This document shows, one piece after another, positions 1 to 8,584 of a stretch of 64,000 nt of DNA. A model generated the notes under the pieces. That model was given only the letters and a program-made list of their open reading frames with translations. It searched no databases and was not told the origin of the DNA. The translations under genes were made by a program, and so were the position numbers. How positions within the stretch are numbered: the stretch's first letter is position 1; each line of letters begins with the position of its first letter. Source of the DNA: Hahella sp050299855 (GTDB lineage Bacteria; Pseudomonadota; Gammaproteobacteria; Pseudomonadales; Oleiphilaceae); the NCBI GenBank assembly GCA_050299855.1, contig JBNKWQ010000046.1:434001-498000 (forward strand). Direction: 5' to 3'.

Positions 1-169
1 CATATTTTAAATAATTTACAAAGCTTCACAATAAAGTGCTGTATGTGCAGAGACCCTTTTCTGGCGGCAGCTTAGAATGATCTATTGGTCTGATTTCTGT
101 GCCCTGCACCTTAAATATCAGCCACGTTTTGAGAGCGCGTATGTCAAGACTCTCAGCAGGAGAGCAGGT

Positions 170-844
170 ATGAATGGTTATAAAGTATTGGGAATATCTT
201 TTGTCGCCCTGTTGTTGGCCGCCTGTGGCGGTGGCGGTGGCGGGTCATCTTCAGGTGGTTCCGGTGGTGGCGTGGTAATCGTTGATACGCCGCTTGGTGA
301 TACGTCTATCGATCTTACCCAGGATGATTTGGATGAGATCGATGATAGTTCAGGGACTGTCGGCACCTTGTTGGATTGCTCAGATAATGCCGATGGCGGC
401 CTGAAAGGCTGCTGGAAGAATACGGAGTGTACCCCCACAACTGGCCCGGATAGCGAAACCTACTATTTAAGTAGCCGAGCAGAGTTCAAGGTTGACGGTA
501 GCCAGGAAGTGGCCGATTTTGCCGGTTACTTTTACGATAATGACACTTGTACAGCCCAAGCGCTTATAGTTAAAAGACCTGAGGGTGTGATAGTTACCTA
601 TTCGGAAGGAGGCGTGTCGACAGACTCAAATGGGCAAAATGTGACGGCGCTTACCCTCTCTATAAAAACCAATGGCGTACGTAACTTCCAGAATGAAGGT
701 GTTTATTTGATTACCATGAGCGATGAGCTTTGCCTTTCAGATAACATCGCCATGACTGAAGACGGCTTGGCCATTGCAAACCGGGACGAAACAAATGTGG
801 ATCTAGCTACCCCCAATTGCTACGAACGTACCGGTAATTTGTAG
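170..844 (+). CDS. Secreted lipoprotein of unknown function, Gly/Ser linker
   Basis: A 224-residue protein that I do not recognise by family. The N-terminus is a short lipoprotein signal: MNGYK, a hydrophobic stretch, then the lipobox L-A-A-C with Cys19. A run of Gly and Ser follows as a flexible linker, then an acidic segment. Six further cysteines are spread through the mature part (as in LLDCS, KGCW, TEC, DTC, LCLS, PNCYE), which suggests disulfide bonds in the periplasm. I chose the ATG at 170 over the in-frame ATG at 77 because a GGAG-type ribosome site lies just upstream and the signal peptide begins there. The gene stands alone ahead of pyrG. Lipidation is inferred from the lipobox; the function is unknown. 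Confidence 0.75.
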   Translation: MNGYKVLGISFVALLLAACGGGGGGSSSGGSGGGVVIVDTPLGDTSIDLTQDDLDEIDDSSGTVGTLLDCSDNADGGLKGCWKNTECTPTTGPDSETYYLSSRAEFKVDGSQEVADFAGYFYDNDTCTAQALIVKRPEGVIVTYSEGGVSTDSNGQNVTALTLSIKTNGVRNFQNEGVYLITMSDELCLSDNIAMTEDGLAIANRDETNVDLATPNCYERTGNL

Positions 845-898
845 GCCGTAGCTTAGCGTTTGGTTTTGAGGATAAATATCTCTGCAGTATAAAGCCCC

Positions 899-932
899 CC
901 AATCCTGCCACTTTTCTCCACGGTAGGATTGG
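899..932. other. Inverted repeat between lipoprotein gene and pyrG
   Basis: CCAATCCTGCC and GGTAGGATTGG form an 11-bp stem with one G-T pair and a loop of about 12 bases. No T-tract follows on either strand, so it is not a canonical intrinsic terminator. It could be a transcript end that is not T-dependent, or a leader structure before pyrG. Confidence 0.35.
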
Positions 933-1065
933 GTCAAGTCCCACACTGTAATCACTGAAATCCTTAATTGAGCTGGTTCACAGTTTCTGATATTCTGGCG
1001 TCCCATCTTGAGATGAATTTCTCCCTCCATTTCGACTAACATCAATACGCCAGAACGGGTTCTGC

Positions 1066-2691
1066 ATGACGCGCTATATCTTCGTCACAGGTGGGGTTGT
1101 TTCTTCCTTAGGGAAGGGCATCGCATCCGCCTCCTTGGCCGCAATTCTTGAAGCACGCGGACTTAAAGTCACTATCCTCAAACTCGACCCCTATATCAAT
1201 GTTGATCCTGGCACCATGAGCCCGTTTCAGCATGGTGAGGTTTTCGTGACTGAAGATGGCGCCGAAACTGATCTGGATCTCGGGCACTACGAGCGCTTTA
1301 TCCGGACCACCATGACCAAACGCAATAATTTCACCACTGGACGCGTCTATGAGACCGTTCTGCGGAAGGAACGTCGGGGTGATTATCTGGGTGGCACGGT
1401 GCAGGTTATTCCTCATATTACCGATGAAATTAAACGGCGAATTGTAGAAGGTGCCGGTGAAGCGGATGTGGCGTTGGTTGAAATTGGCGGCACAGTGGGA
1501 GACATTGAATCCCTGCCTTTCCTGGAAGCTACCCGACAGTTAAAAGTTGAAGTCGGCTCCCGTAGAGCGCTGTTCATGCATTTGACGCTGGTGCCTTATA
1601 TTGCCACGGCGGGCGAAGTGAAAACCAAGCCTACTCAGCATTCCGTCAAAGAGATGCGCTCTATCGGCCTGCAGCCGGACGTTCTGGTTTGTCGTTCCGA
1701 ACACAGTATTGATCAATCCTCCCGTCGCAAAATCGCGTTGTTCACCAACGTGGAAGAAAAAGCGGTTATTGCTTTGGAGGACGCCGACAGTATTTATAAA
1801 ATTCCCCATATGCTCCACGCTCAAGGCCTTGACGATATTATTGTCGAACGCTTTGGTCTTGAATGCAGTCCTGCGGACCTGAGTGAATGGCAAGCGGTTG
1901 TAGATGCTGAGTCCAATATGAAAGACGGCGTTACCATCGCCATGGTCGGCAAGTACATGGAGCTTCTTGACGCATACAAATCGTTAAATGAAGCCTTGAA
2001 GCATGCCGGCATTCGTAATGGGCACAAGGTTAATATCAAATACATCGATTCCGAACAGGTTAACCAGAAAGGCACTGAGCTGCTGGAAGGCGTGGACGCT
2101 ATTCTGGTACCGGGTGGATTTGGTGAGCGCGGTGTTGAAGGTAAAATCAAAACAGTTCAATACGCCAGGGTTAACAAAATCCCATATCTGGGAATTTGTC
2201 TGGGCATGCAGGTCGCTGTAATTGAATACGCCCGTCATATGGCGGAAATGGAAGGCGCTCATAGTACTGAATTCAATACCGATACAGCATTCCCTGTTGT
2301 CGGTTTGATTACTGAGTGGCAGGACGCCAGTGGTGCTACCGAGCAGCGCAGTGAGAATTCTGACCTTGGCGGAACCATGCGTCTTGGTGCGCAGCAATGC
2401 CAGTTGGTGGAAAATACGCTTATTTCTGCCGCCTATGGCAAGAAAGTTATTTTGGAGCGTCATCGCCACCGCTATGAAGTGAACAATAATTTACTGCCGA
2501 AGCTGCAGGAAGCAGGACTGAAAATTTCCGGCTGGTCCGCAGACGGTACCCTTGTGGAAGTAGTGGAAGTGCCTGATCATCCTTGGTTTGTCGCCTGTCA
2601 GTTCCACCCGGAATTCAAATCGACACCCAGAGACGGTCACCCTCTGTTTGATGGTTTCGTCAAGGCTGCCCTGGTTCACGCGGGTCTGTAA
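1066..2691 (+). CDS. pyrG: CTP synthase
   Basis: Glutamine-dependent CTP synthase, which converts UTP to CTP in the cytosol as the last step of de novo pyrimidine nucleotide synthesis. The 541-residue length is normal. The N-terminal synthetase half begins MTRYIFVTGGVVSSLGKG, the family's P-loop signature. The C-terminal half is a class I glutamine amidotransferase with the nucleophile Cys in GICLGMQ (about residue 380) and the His/Glu pair in FHPEF near 515. Start at the ATG matches family N-termini, although no strong ribosome site is visible. It heads the pyrG-kdsA-eno group common in gammaproteobacteria, but 302 bp separate it from kdsA, so it may be a separate transcript. Confidence 0.98.
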   Translation: MTRYIFVTGGVVSSLGKGIASASLAAILEARGLKVTILKLDPYINVDPGTMSPFQHGEVFVTEDGAETDLDLGHYERFIRTTMTKRNNFTTGRVYETVLRKERRGDYLGGTVQVIPHITDEIKRRIVEGAGEADVALVEIGGTVGDIESLPFLEATRQLKVEVGSRRALFMHLTLVPYIATAGEVKTKPTQHSVKEMRSIGLQPDVLVCRSEHSIDQSSRRKIALFTNVEEKAVIALEDADSIYKIPHMLHAQGLDDIIVERFGLECSPADLSEWQAVVDAESNMKDGVTIAMVGKYMELLDAYKSLNEALKHAGIRNGHKVNIKYIDSEQVNQKGTELLEGVDAILVPGGFGERGVEGKIKTVQYARVNKIPYLGICLGMQVAVIEYARHMAEMEGAHSTEFNTDTAFPVVGLITEWQDASGATEQRSENSDLGGTMRLGAQQCQLVENTLISAAYGKKVILERHRHRYEVNNNLLPKLQEAGLKISGWSADGTLVEVVEVPDHPWFVACQFHPEFKSTPRDGHPLFDGFVKAALVHAGL

Positions 2692-2716
2692 AAAACCTGT
2701 AGCGCAATGCTGCTTA

Positions 2717-2756
2717 AGCCATTGGGTAGCGCTTTCAGCCGTTGGGTAGACAGGAG
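2717..2756. repeat. Two-copy 20-bp tandem repeat after pyrG
   Basis: Two adjacent 20-bp units begin AGCC(A/G)TTGGGTAG and then diverge. This is a weak instance of the spacer repeat pattern seen at several loci in the window. The surrounding spacer 2692-2993 holds no convincing gene; a 66-codon open frame at 2742 has no family signature and no ribosome site. Confidence 0.35.
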
Positions 2757-2873
2757 CATAACGCCACTGGAAAGCCATTTGCGAATGAGGCCACTGCTGA
2801 AGAAGAGGCTACTGCTGTAGAACTAGTGTCTCAACCGGCAATTCTTGAAATGACTAAGGTAGGATTACCTATC

Positions 2874-2910
2874 GGGCTGCTTTTGGTAGACTGGCAGCCC
2901 TTCTTATTCT
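2874..2910 (+). terminator. Possible weak terminator after pyrG
   Basis: GGGCTGC and GCAGCCC form a 7-bp GC-rich stem around a 13-base loop, followed by TTCTTATTCT. The T-tract is interrupted, so termination efficiency is uncertain. It lies between pyrG and kdsA. Confidence 0.4.
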
Positions 2911-2993
2911 GTCCGCAAGCCGTAAACACGGTACTTGGCTGATGTGTTCAATTAGTTGATGAGCAGATCAGGCGTAACGGGAAGTAATTAGCT

Positions 2994-3839
2994 ATGACAA
3001 ATAAAACAGTAACTGTTGGCGAAATACAGATTGCCAGTAATCGTCCCATGGTCCTGTTCGGTGGCATGAATGTTCTGGAATCCCGGGATATGGCCATGCA
3101 GGTTGCCGAAGCCTATGTGAACGCCACCAGTAAACTGGGCATTCCTTACGTCTTTAAAGCCTCCTTTGATAAGGCCAACCGTTCATCGGTTCATTCCTAC
3201 CGTGGGCCCGGGTTGGACGAAGGCTTGCGGATATTTGAAGACATCAAGCAGGCGTTTAATGTGCCTGTCATCACTGACGTTCATGAACCCCATCAGGCTG
3301 CCCCGGTTGCGGAAGTGGCGGATATTATTCAGTTGCCGGCCTTCCTGTCCCGCCAGACGGATCTGGTGGTAGCCATGGCTGCCACAGGGAAAGTCATCAA
3401 CATCAAGAAAGCTCAATTCCTGGCGCCGCAGGAAATGAAACATATTCTGACCAAGTGTGAAGAGGCGGGTAATGACAAGCTAATCCTGTGTGAGCGGGGC
3501 TCATCCTTCGGCTACAACAACCTGGTTGTAGACATGCTTGGCTTCGGCATCATGAAGGCTATGCAGTATCCAGTCTTCTTTGACGTGACACATTCCCTGC
3601 AGATGCCTGGTGGACTTGCAAATGCTGCCGGTGGCCGTAGGGAGCAGGTTACTCAGCTCGCCCGTTCGGGAATTGCCGTTGGCCTTGCGGGACTATTTCT
3701 TGAAGCCCATCCGGATCCTAATACTGCCAAATGTGACGGTCCTTGTGCACTCAGACTGTCACAGCTGGAGCCCTTTCTGGCGCAATTGAAAGCACTGGAT
3801 GATTTGGTCAAGGGATTTGATGAACTTGATACCGCTTGA
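2994..3839 (+). CDS. kdsA: 3-deoxy-D-manno-octulosonate 8-phosphate synthase
   Basis: Condenses phosphoenolpyruvate with arabinose 5-phosphate to KDO-8-phosphate, the precursor of the inner-core sugar of lipopolysaccharide. The 281-residue protein covers the whole DAHP synthase/KDSA TIM barrel. Family landmarks include KASFDKANRSS (about 55-65), TDVHEP (about 95-100) and the ERGSSFGYNNLVVDM segment (about 168-182). Metal-free and metal-dependent KdsA types differ at one residue near the N-terminus; here that segment reads FGGMNVLES with Asn, as in the metal-free E. coli type. It sits between pyrG and eno and does not overlap either. Confidence 0.97.
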   Translation: MTNKTVTVGEIQIASNRPMVLFGGMNVLESRDMAMQVAEAYVNATSKLGIPYVFKASFDKANRSSVHSYRGPGLDEGLRIFEDIKQAFNVPVITDVHEPHQAAPVAEVADIIQLPAFLSRQTDLVVAMAATGKVINIKKAQFLAPQEMKHILTKCEEAGNDKLILCERGSSFGYNNLVVDMLGFGIMKAMQYPVFFDVTHSLQMPGGLANAAGGRREQVTQLARSGIAVGLAGLFLEAHPDPNTAKCDGPCALRLSQLEPFLAQLKALDDLVKGFDELDTA

Positions 3840-4059
3840 TAGTGCTGCTGGAGATCTGAGTCAAAATAGCGAAATAGAGTTGAAGTGCCGTACGTCTACT
3901 CGCGCAAAGAATAATATTGAGGGTTGATTTGCCAAAGCCCATAACCTGAAACCTGTCGAATCAATGTGATTCGGGGAAGTTATTGGCAGACGCAGAATAA
4001 TAATTGAAAGGCCAGTTTGGCCATCCTGTTACGGTTTTTTTGAATTTAGGAGATGCAAC

Positions 4060-5352
4060 ATGGCGGAAATCGTCGATATCAAAGGGCGCGAGGTGCTGGA
4101 TTCTCGCGGTAATCCTACTGTCGAAGCAGATGTAATTCTAAAGTCTGGTGTGATCGGCACTGCGTGCGCACCTTCAGGTGCATCAACAGGTTCCCGGGAA
4201 GCGCTGGAGCTTCGTGATAAGGATCCTTCACGATACCTGGGCAAAGGTGTTCTCAAAGCGGTATCAGCCGTCAATGGTGACATACGCACTGCGCTATTAG
4301 GCAAAGATGCCACCCAGCAACGCGAAATCGATCAGATCATGCTGGACCTGGATGCGACTGAAAACAAATCCAACCTTGGTGCCAATGCCATTCTGGCTGT
4401 GTCTCTGGCAGCTGCCAAAGCAGCCGCAGCGGAGAAGCGCGTTCCTCTATATGCCCATATTGCCGACATTAACGGCACCTCCGGCCAGTATTCCATGCCG
4501 GTTCCTATGATGAATATCCTTAACGGTGGTGAACACGCTGACAATAACGTGGATATCCAGGAATTCATGGTGCAGCCTGTGGGTGCCAGAAGCTTCCGTG
4601 AAGCTTTGCAGGTGGGCGCTGAGATTTTCCACGCACTGAAAAAAGTGTTACAGGCTAAAGGTTTGAGCACTGCTGTGGGTGATGAAGGTGGTTTCGCACC
4701 TAATCTGCCGTCCAATGCCGATGCTTTGGCGGTTATTGAAGAAGCGGTTAGTGCTGCGGGATACAAGCTGGGTGAAGATGTGACCCTGGCTCTGGACTGT
4801 GCCTCTTCTGAATTCTATAAAGACGGTCAGTATAACCTTTCAGGCGAAGGCAAAGTCTTCAGCTCTTCAGAATTTGCTGACTATCTGGCGGATCTGACTC
4901 AGCGTTACCCCATTGTCTCCATTGAAGATGGTATGGATGAAAGCGATTGGGATGGATGGGCTGTGCTCACCGAGAAGCTGGGAGAAAAAGTTCAACTGGT
5001 AGGCGATGACCTGTTCGTTACCAATACCAAGATCCTGAAACGTGGTATCGACGAGAAAATCGCGAACTCTATCCTGATCAAATTCAACCAGATCGGTAGT
5101 CTTTCCGAGACGCTGGACGCCATCAAAATGGCGAAGGATGCCGGTTATACTGCCGTTATCTCCCACCGCTCCGGTGAAACCGAAGATACCACCATCGCTG
5201 ATTTGGCCGTTGCCACCAGCGCTGGCCAGATCAAGACAGGTTCACTGTGTCGCTCTGACCGTGTTGCCAAGTACAACCAATTACTGCGTATCGAAGAGCA
5301 ATTGGGCGACAGGGCCGTTTACCGTGGTCTTAAGGAAATTAAAGGCCAGTAA
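4060..5352 (+). CDS. eno: Enolase
   Basis: Phosphopyruvate hydratase, interconverting 2-phosphoglycerate and phosphoenolpyruvate in glycolysis; in many gammaproteobacteria it is also a degradosome component. The length, 430 residues, is typical. Signatures visible are GREVLDSRGNPTVE at the N-terminus, SGASTGSREA with the mobile-loop Ser, GDEGGFAPN, the metal-ligand segment SIEDGMDE, GDDLFVTN, ILIKFNQIG with the catalytic Lys, and SHRSGETEDT. An AGGAG site lies 7 bases before the ATG. It ends 23 bp before a strong intrinsic terminator, which separates it from ftsB. Confidence 0.99.
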   Translation: MAEIVDIKGREVLDSRGNPTVEADVILKSGVIGTACAPSGASTGSREALELRDKDPSRYLGKGVLKAVSAVNGDIRTALLGKDATQQREIDQIMLDLDATENKSNLGANAILAVSLAAAKAAAAEKRVPLYAHIADINGTSGQYSMPVPMMNILNGGEHADNNVDIQEFMVQPVGARSFREALQVGAEIFHALKKVLQAKGLSTAVGDEGGFAPNLPSNADALAVIEEAVSAAGYKLGEDVTLALDCASSEFYKDGQYNLSGEGKVFSSSEFADYLADLTQRYPIVSIEDGMDESDWDGWAVLTEKLGEKVQLVGDDLFVTNTKILKRGIDEKIANSILIKFNQIGSLSETLDAIKMAKDAGYTAVISHRSGETEDTTIADLAVATSAGQIKTGSLCRSDRVAKYNQLLRIEEQLGDRAVYRGLKEIKGQ

Positions 5353-5375
5353 GATGGTACGACTATTAAGTTGCT

Positions 5376-5403
5376 AAAAAAAAGGGCCTTAAGGCCCTTT
5401 TTT
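5376..5403 (+). terminator. Intrinsic terminator after eno
   Basis: An A-run, GGGCC, a TTAA loop, GGCCC and a T-run form an almost perfect palindrome. The A and T tracts on both sides allow termination from either direction, though no gene on the - strand needs it here. Confidence 0.93.
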
Positions 5404-5564
5404 CGTTTTTTCAGTCTAATTCTGCCGTCGCCATGTGTCGGAGAAAATAAAAAATTAATATTTTTTAGTCTGTTATGAAGGAAACTTACTGGAAATTATT
5501 AACAGTTATCGACTATATATGTAAGAAGCACTAAACTTATCGGTCCTGGTTGCACATAAATTGA

Positions 5565-5640
5565 TTCATGCATCTTAGGTTTAATCATACGTTTTAGGTT
5601 TGTTCGTACATCTTAAGTTTATTCATACATTGGGTAGTTG
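5565..5640. repeat. Four 19-bp tandem repeats before ftsB
   Basis: Four consecutive 19-bp units occupy 5565-5583, 5584-5602, 5603-5621 and 5622-5640. The consensus is TTCATACATCTTAGGTTTA. The second unit starts ATCATACG, and the fourth keeps TTCATACAT and then diverges to GGGTAGTTG. The last unit ends on the possible TTG start of ftsB, so the array covers the leader of that gene. Confidence 0.85.
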
Positions 5641-5652
5641 AAGTTTTCTGAT

Positions 5653-5943
5653 ATGGGTGTCAAGGCTATTTGGCTGGTGATGGTGACGATGATCATTGCC
5701 TTACAGTTCCGTTTGTGGGTGGGAGAAGGGTCCTACGCGCAGGCTTATGCTATATATCAGGAAATTCAGGAACAACAGGCTGAGAATGAAAAACTGTATG
5801 AGCGCAATCGACGCCTGGACGCTGAAGTGATGGAGCTAAAGCTTGCCCAAAGTGCAATAGAAGAAAGGGCGCGTAATCAGTTAGGTATGGTCTACCCGAA
5901 TGAACAATTCTTTTTGTTGATCGAGCCCGAAGACATTAACTGA
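5653..5943 (+). CDS. ftsB: Cell division protein FtsB
   Basis: Bitopic inner-membrane protein of the FtsQLB divisome subcomplex, which activates septal peptidoglycan synthesis. One N-terminal membrane segment (AIWLVMVTMIIALQF) is followed by RLWVGEGSYAQ, a coiled coil rich in Glu/Gln/Asn (about residues 30-70), and the family C-terminus EERARNQLGMVYPNEQFF. With the ATG at 5653 the protein has 96 residues; an in-frame TTG at 5638 would give 101. Neither has a clear ribosome site, so the start is uncertain. It lies between eno and ispD as in Pseudomonas and E. coli. The spacer upstream carries 19-bp tandem repeats. Confidence 0.9.
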   Translation: MGVKAIWLVMVTMIIALQFRLWVGEGSYAQAYAIYQEIQEQQAENEKLYERNRRLDAEVMELKLAQSAIEERARNQLGMVYPNEQFFLLIEPEDIN

Positions 5944-6180
5944 CAAGGAACTTAACTGGCATAGGTCAGCGTCGCTGCAAGTTTTATTTATTTTAGCCTG
6001 GAGCCCTGAGCCCCAAAGATGCATCATCTGCAGGGAAATATTGCTGCCGGGAAACTTGCGGTTACCATAGAGTTCTTGATTCCTTCCCCATGTTTTCTGG
6101 ATACTTCCATATCTGCAGTCTCTGTCCCCCGCTGGGTTGTGGCAGACTCCACCTTATGACCGAAGAAAGCCACCGCCAAC

Positions 6181-6906
6181 ATGTCTGTTAATACTTCTCA
6201 TTCTAGTTCTCTCTGGGTTGTTGTCCCCGCCGCTGGCGTTGGGCGGCGCATGGGTAGTGCCGGCCCTAAGCAATATTTGCCATTGGGTGGTAAAACTATT
6301 CTCCAGCACACGCTGGATCGATTGCTGTCTTTTCCATTGATCGAGCATATCTGGCTGCCGGTTGGGGTGGAGGACCCCTATTGGCCTGAGTATCAGGCTG
6401 ATTACCATAGCCGGGTTACGGCGGTTGCCGGCGGGCAGGAAAGGGCGGACAGTGTGTTGAATGCCTTGAACGAAATTAACGCCCATGCGGATGATCATGA
6501 CTGGGTATTGGTGCACGATGCAGCCCGCCCCTGTATCCGTATGAGTGATCTGGTCAAATTAGTCGAAGAACTGGCTAACGATGAGGTTGGAGGCTTGCTT
6601 GCAGTGCCGGTGGCGGACACCCTGAAACGTTCCGATGCAGGTAATAGGGTGACATCCACGGTCGACCGCAACCTGCTCTGGCGTGCCTTTACTCCGCAAA
6701 TGTTTCGTTTTGGCCTCTTATATCGCGGACTTCAGGACGCGCTCGCCCAGGATTTCAAGGTGACCGATGAAGCCTCAGCCATCGAGTTTCTGGGCTATAA
6801 GCCGCGCCTGGTTGAAGGTCATGGCGACAATATCAAAATCACTCATCCACAGGATTTGCCTCTGGCGAATCTGTATCTTGAACGAATTCTCCAGGAGGAA
6901 GCATGA
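6181..6906 (+). CDS. ispD: 2-C-methyl-D-erythritol 4-phosphate cytidylyltransferase
   Basis: Transfers CMP from CTP to methylerythritol phosphate in the non-mevalonate isoprenoid pathway. The 241-residue protein has the nucleotidyltransferase N-terminus VVPAAGVGRRMGSAGPKQY, with the CTP-binding Gly-rich loop and the Lys of PKQY. VHDAARPC (about 112-119) and DRNLLWRAFTPQMF (about 160-173) are the other family landmarks. Its last four bases are shared with the ispF start (ATGA), so the two consecutive pathway enzymes are translationally coupled. The ATG at 6181 fits the family N-terminus; there is no strong ribosome site. Confidence 0.96.
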   Translation: MSVNTSHSSSLWVVVPAAGVGRRMGSAGPKQYLPLGGKTILQHTLDRLLSFPLIEHIWLPVGVEDPYWPEYQADYHSRVTAVAGGQERADSVLNALNEINAHADDHDWVLVHDAARPCIRMSDLVKLVEELANDEVGGLLAVPVADTLKRSDAGNRVTSTVDRNLLWRAFTPQMFRFGLLYRGLQDALAQDFKVTDEASAIEFLGYKPRLVEGHGDNIKITHPQDLPLANLYLERILQEEA

Positions 6907-7406
6907 TCCCTTTTCGGATTGGCCAGGGCTACGATGTACATGCCTTTGCCGGTGAGGGTGACCATATCATCATTGGAGGGCAACGAATTCCCCATGATCG
7001 TGGTCTGTTAGCTCACTCAGATGGTGACGTGCTCTTGCATGCCATCTGTGATGCCTTATTGGGAGCTTTGGCACTGGGGGATATTGGTCATCATTTCCCG
7101 GATACCTCTGCGGATTATCTGGGAGCTGACAGTAAACAGCTTCTTAATGCGGTGATTCGCCTGATCCATGAGAGCGGCTATAGAGTCGGCAATATCGACA
7201 GCACAATTGTTGCCCAGGCTCCCAAAATGGCACCGCATATTCAGACAATGCGTGAAGCCATCGCTGAAGTCTGTGAACTTGATACCGCCGCCGTGAGTGT
7301 AAAGGCGACCACGACTGAAAAACTTGGATTTACCGGCCGCAAAGAAGGCATTGCCTGTTATGCGGTGGTGATACTTTATGCTAATGAAACCGGAGTGGTG
7401 GTATGA
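6903..7406 (+). CDS. ispF: 2-C-methyl-D-erythritol 2,4-cyclodiphosphate synthase
   Basis: Cyclises CDP-methylerythritol phosphate, releasing CMP, in the MEP isoprenoid pathway; active as a trimer. The zinc-binding segment GQGYDVHAF (Asp and His ligands) is at the N-terminus, followed by AHSDGDVLLHAICDAL and DIGHHFPDT. The C-terminus KATTTEKLGFTGRKEGI is diagnostic. At 167 residues it has about ten more C-terminal residues than E. coli IspF. It overlaps ispD by 4 bp and truD by 4 bp, so ispD-ispF-truD form a tight operon. Confidence 0.97.
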   Translation: MIPFRIGQGYDVHAFAGEGDHIIIGGQRIPHDRGLLAHSDGDVLLHAICDALLGALALGDIGHHFPDTSADYLGADSKQLLNAVIRLIHESGYRVGNIDSTIVAQAPKMAPHIQTMREAIAEVCELDTAAVSVKATTTEKLGFTGRKEGIACYAVVILYANETGVVV

Positions 7407-8425
7407 CAGATTTTTCAATTCAGCCGCTTTGGCAAATTCAGGCTTCAGGTTACTGGAAACAGAGTGCTGAAGACTTTGAGGTCGATGAACTATGGACACC
7501 GGCTGCGGAAGGTCAGGGTGAGCATATCCTGCTGTGGCTGGAAAAAAATGGCCAGAATACCGAATGGGTTGCACGGCAGATTGCCCGTTTTGCTGGCGTG
7601 CGGGATTTTGATGTTGGTTTGCACGGCTTGAAAGACCGCCATGCCGTCACTCGGCAATGGATGAGCGTCTATCTGGGCAAGAAACCTGAGCCCAATTGGG
7701 CGAAAATGGATATTGAAGGTACCAAGATACTCAAAGTGTCCCGCACGCCAAAGAAATTGCGGCGCGGGGAGCATGGCGGCAACAGGTTTAAGCTGTGGGT
7801 AAGACAAGTCAAGGGTGATCAGGCAGCTTTGGATGATTATCTGCAGCAACTGGCTCAGGGAGGGTTTCCCAACTACTTCGGTATGCAGCGTTTTGGTCAC
7901 GATGGCCATAATCTGGAACAGGCCGATGCGTGGTTTCGTGGTGAGGCTAAGCCAGGCCGTAAAGCGCAGCGTGGTATGTATCTATCTGCAGCCCGCTCCT
8001 ATTTGTTCAATCGCATTTTGGCTCAGCGCGTCATCCAGGCAAACTGGCATACCCTGATTGATGGCGATACAGCCATGGCGGCAGCTTCCGTTGGTGTCGG
8101 CGATGAGGGTGCTCCTGTGACTGTAACTGATGGTGGGAACCTTGAGGATCACCATGCAGGTATGCTGCCGTCTGGCCCGCTATTTGGAGGCCCTGAATAT
8201 CTAAGGGGTGCTGCGGGTGCTATTGAACAGGCGGCAGTTGTCGACTACGACCATTGGTTGTCCGGATTGCACAAAGAGGGAATGCGCACGGCGAGGCGCC
8301 CTTTTGTCGCAAACGCCGGTAATTTGGAGTGGAATTGGCAGGGTGATGACTTGCAGCTGAGCTTTGACCTGGGCACAGGAAGCTTCGCCTCTGTATTTCT
8401 TGAGCAATGTTTTGAATTACACTGA
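7403..8425 (+). CDS. truD: tRNA pseudouridine(13) synthase
   Basis: TruD isomerises U13 of tRNA-Glu to pseudouridine. The 340-residue length agrees with the family. The catalytic segment is GLKDRHAVTRQW (about 73-84), whose Asp is the nucleophile. FPNYFGMQRFGHDGHN (about 155-170) and GPLFGG mark the TRUD insertion domain. It overlaps ispF by ATGA at its start and is followed by a 159-bp spacer before surE. Confidence 0.96.
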   Translation: MTDFSIQPLWQIQASGYWKQSAEDFEVDELWTPAAEGQGEHILLWLEKNGQNTEWVARQIARFAGVRDFDVGLHGLKDRHAVTRQWMSVYLGKKPEPNWAKMDIEGTKILKVSRTPKKLRRGEHGGNRFKLWVRQVKGDQAALDDYLQQLAQGGFPNYFGMQRFGHDGHNLEQADAWFRGEAKPGRKAQRGMYLSAARSYLFNRILAQRVIQANWHTLIDGDTAMAAASVGVGDEGAPVTVTDGGNLEDHHAGMLPSGPLFGGPEYLRGAAGAIEQAAVVDYDHWLSGLHKEGMRTARRPFVANAGNLEWNWQGDDLQLSFDLGTGSFASVFLEQCFELH

Positions 8426-8584
8426 CCTTAAGTAAACGCAACGCTGTTCTTAAACTTTGAACTGAGTTTGATTGACTAGTCGAATAGCCAGCATCATGGC
8501 TGGCCGGTATTTGAGCAAATTTAGATGACCGGCTTTATAGTCAGGTAGTCCATCCCATAAATTGATAGCCAATGGATTAACAAC

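Noticed and set aside
178..438. 86-codon - strand frame with a Pro run
   Set aside because: It is the antisense of the Gly-rich linker of the lipoprotein gene; the Pro run mirrors the GGC/GGT codons.
2742..2942. 66-codon + strand frame after pyrG
   Set aside because: It has no ribosome site and no recognisable motif, and overlaps the repeat and hairpin in the spacer.
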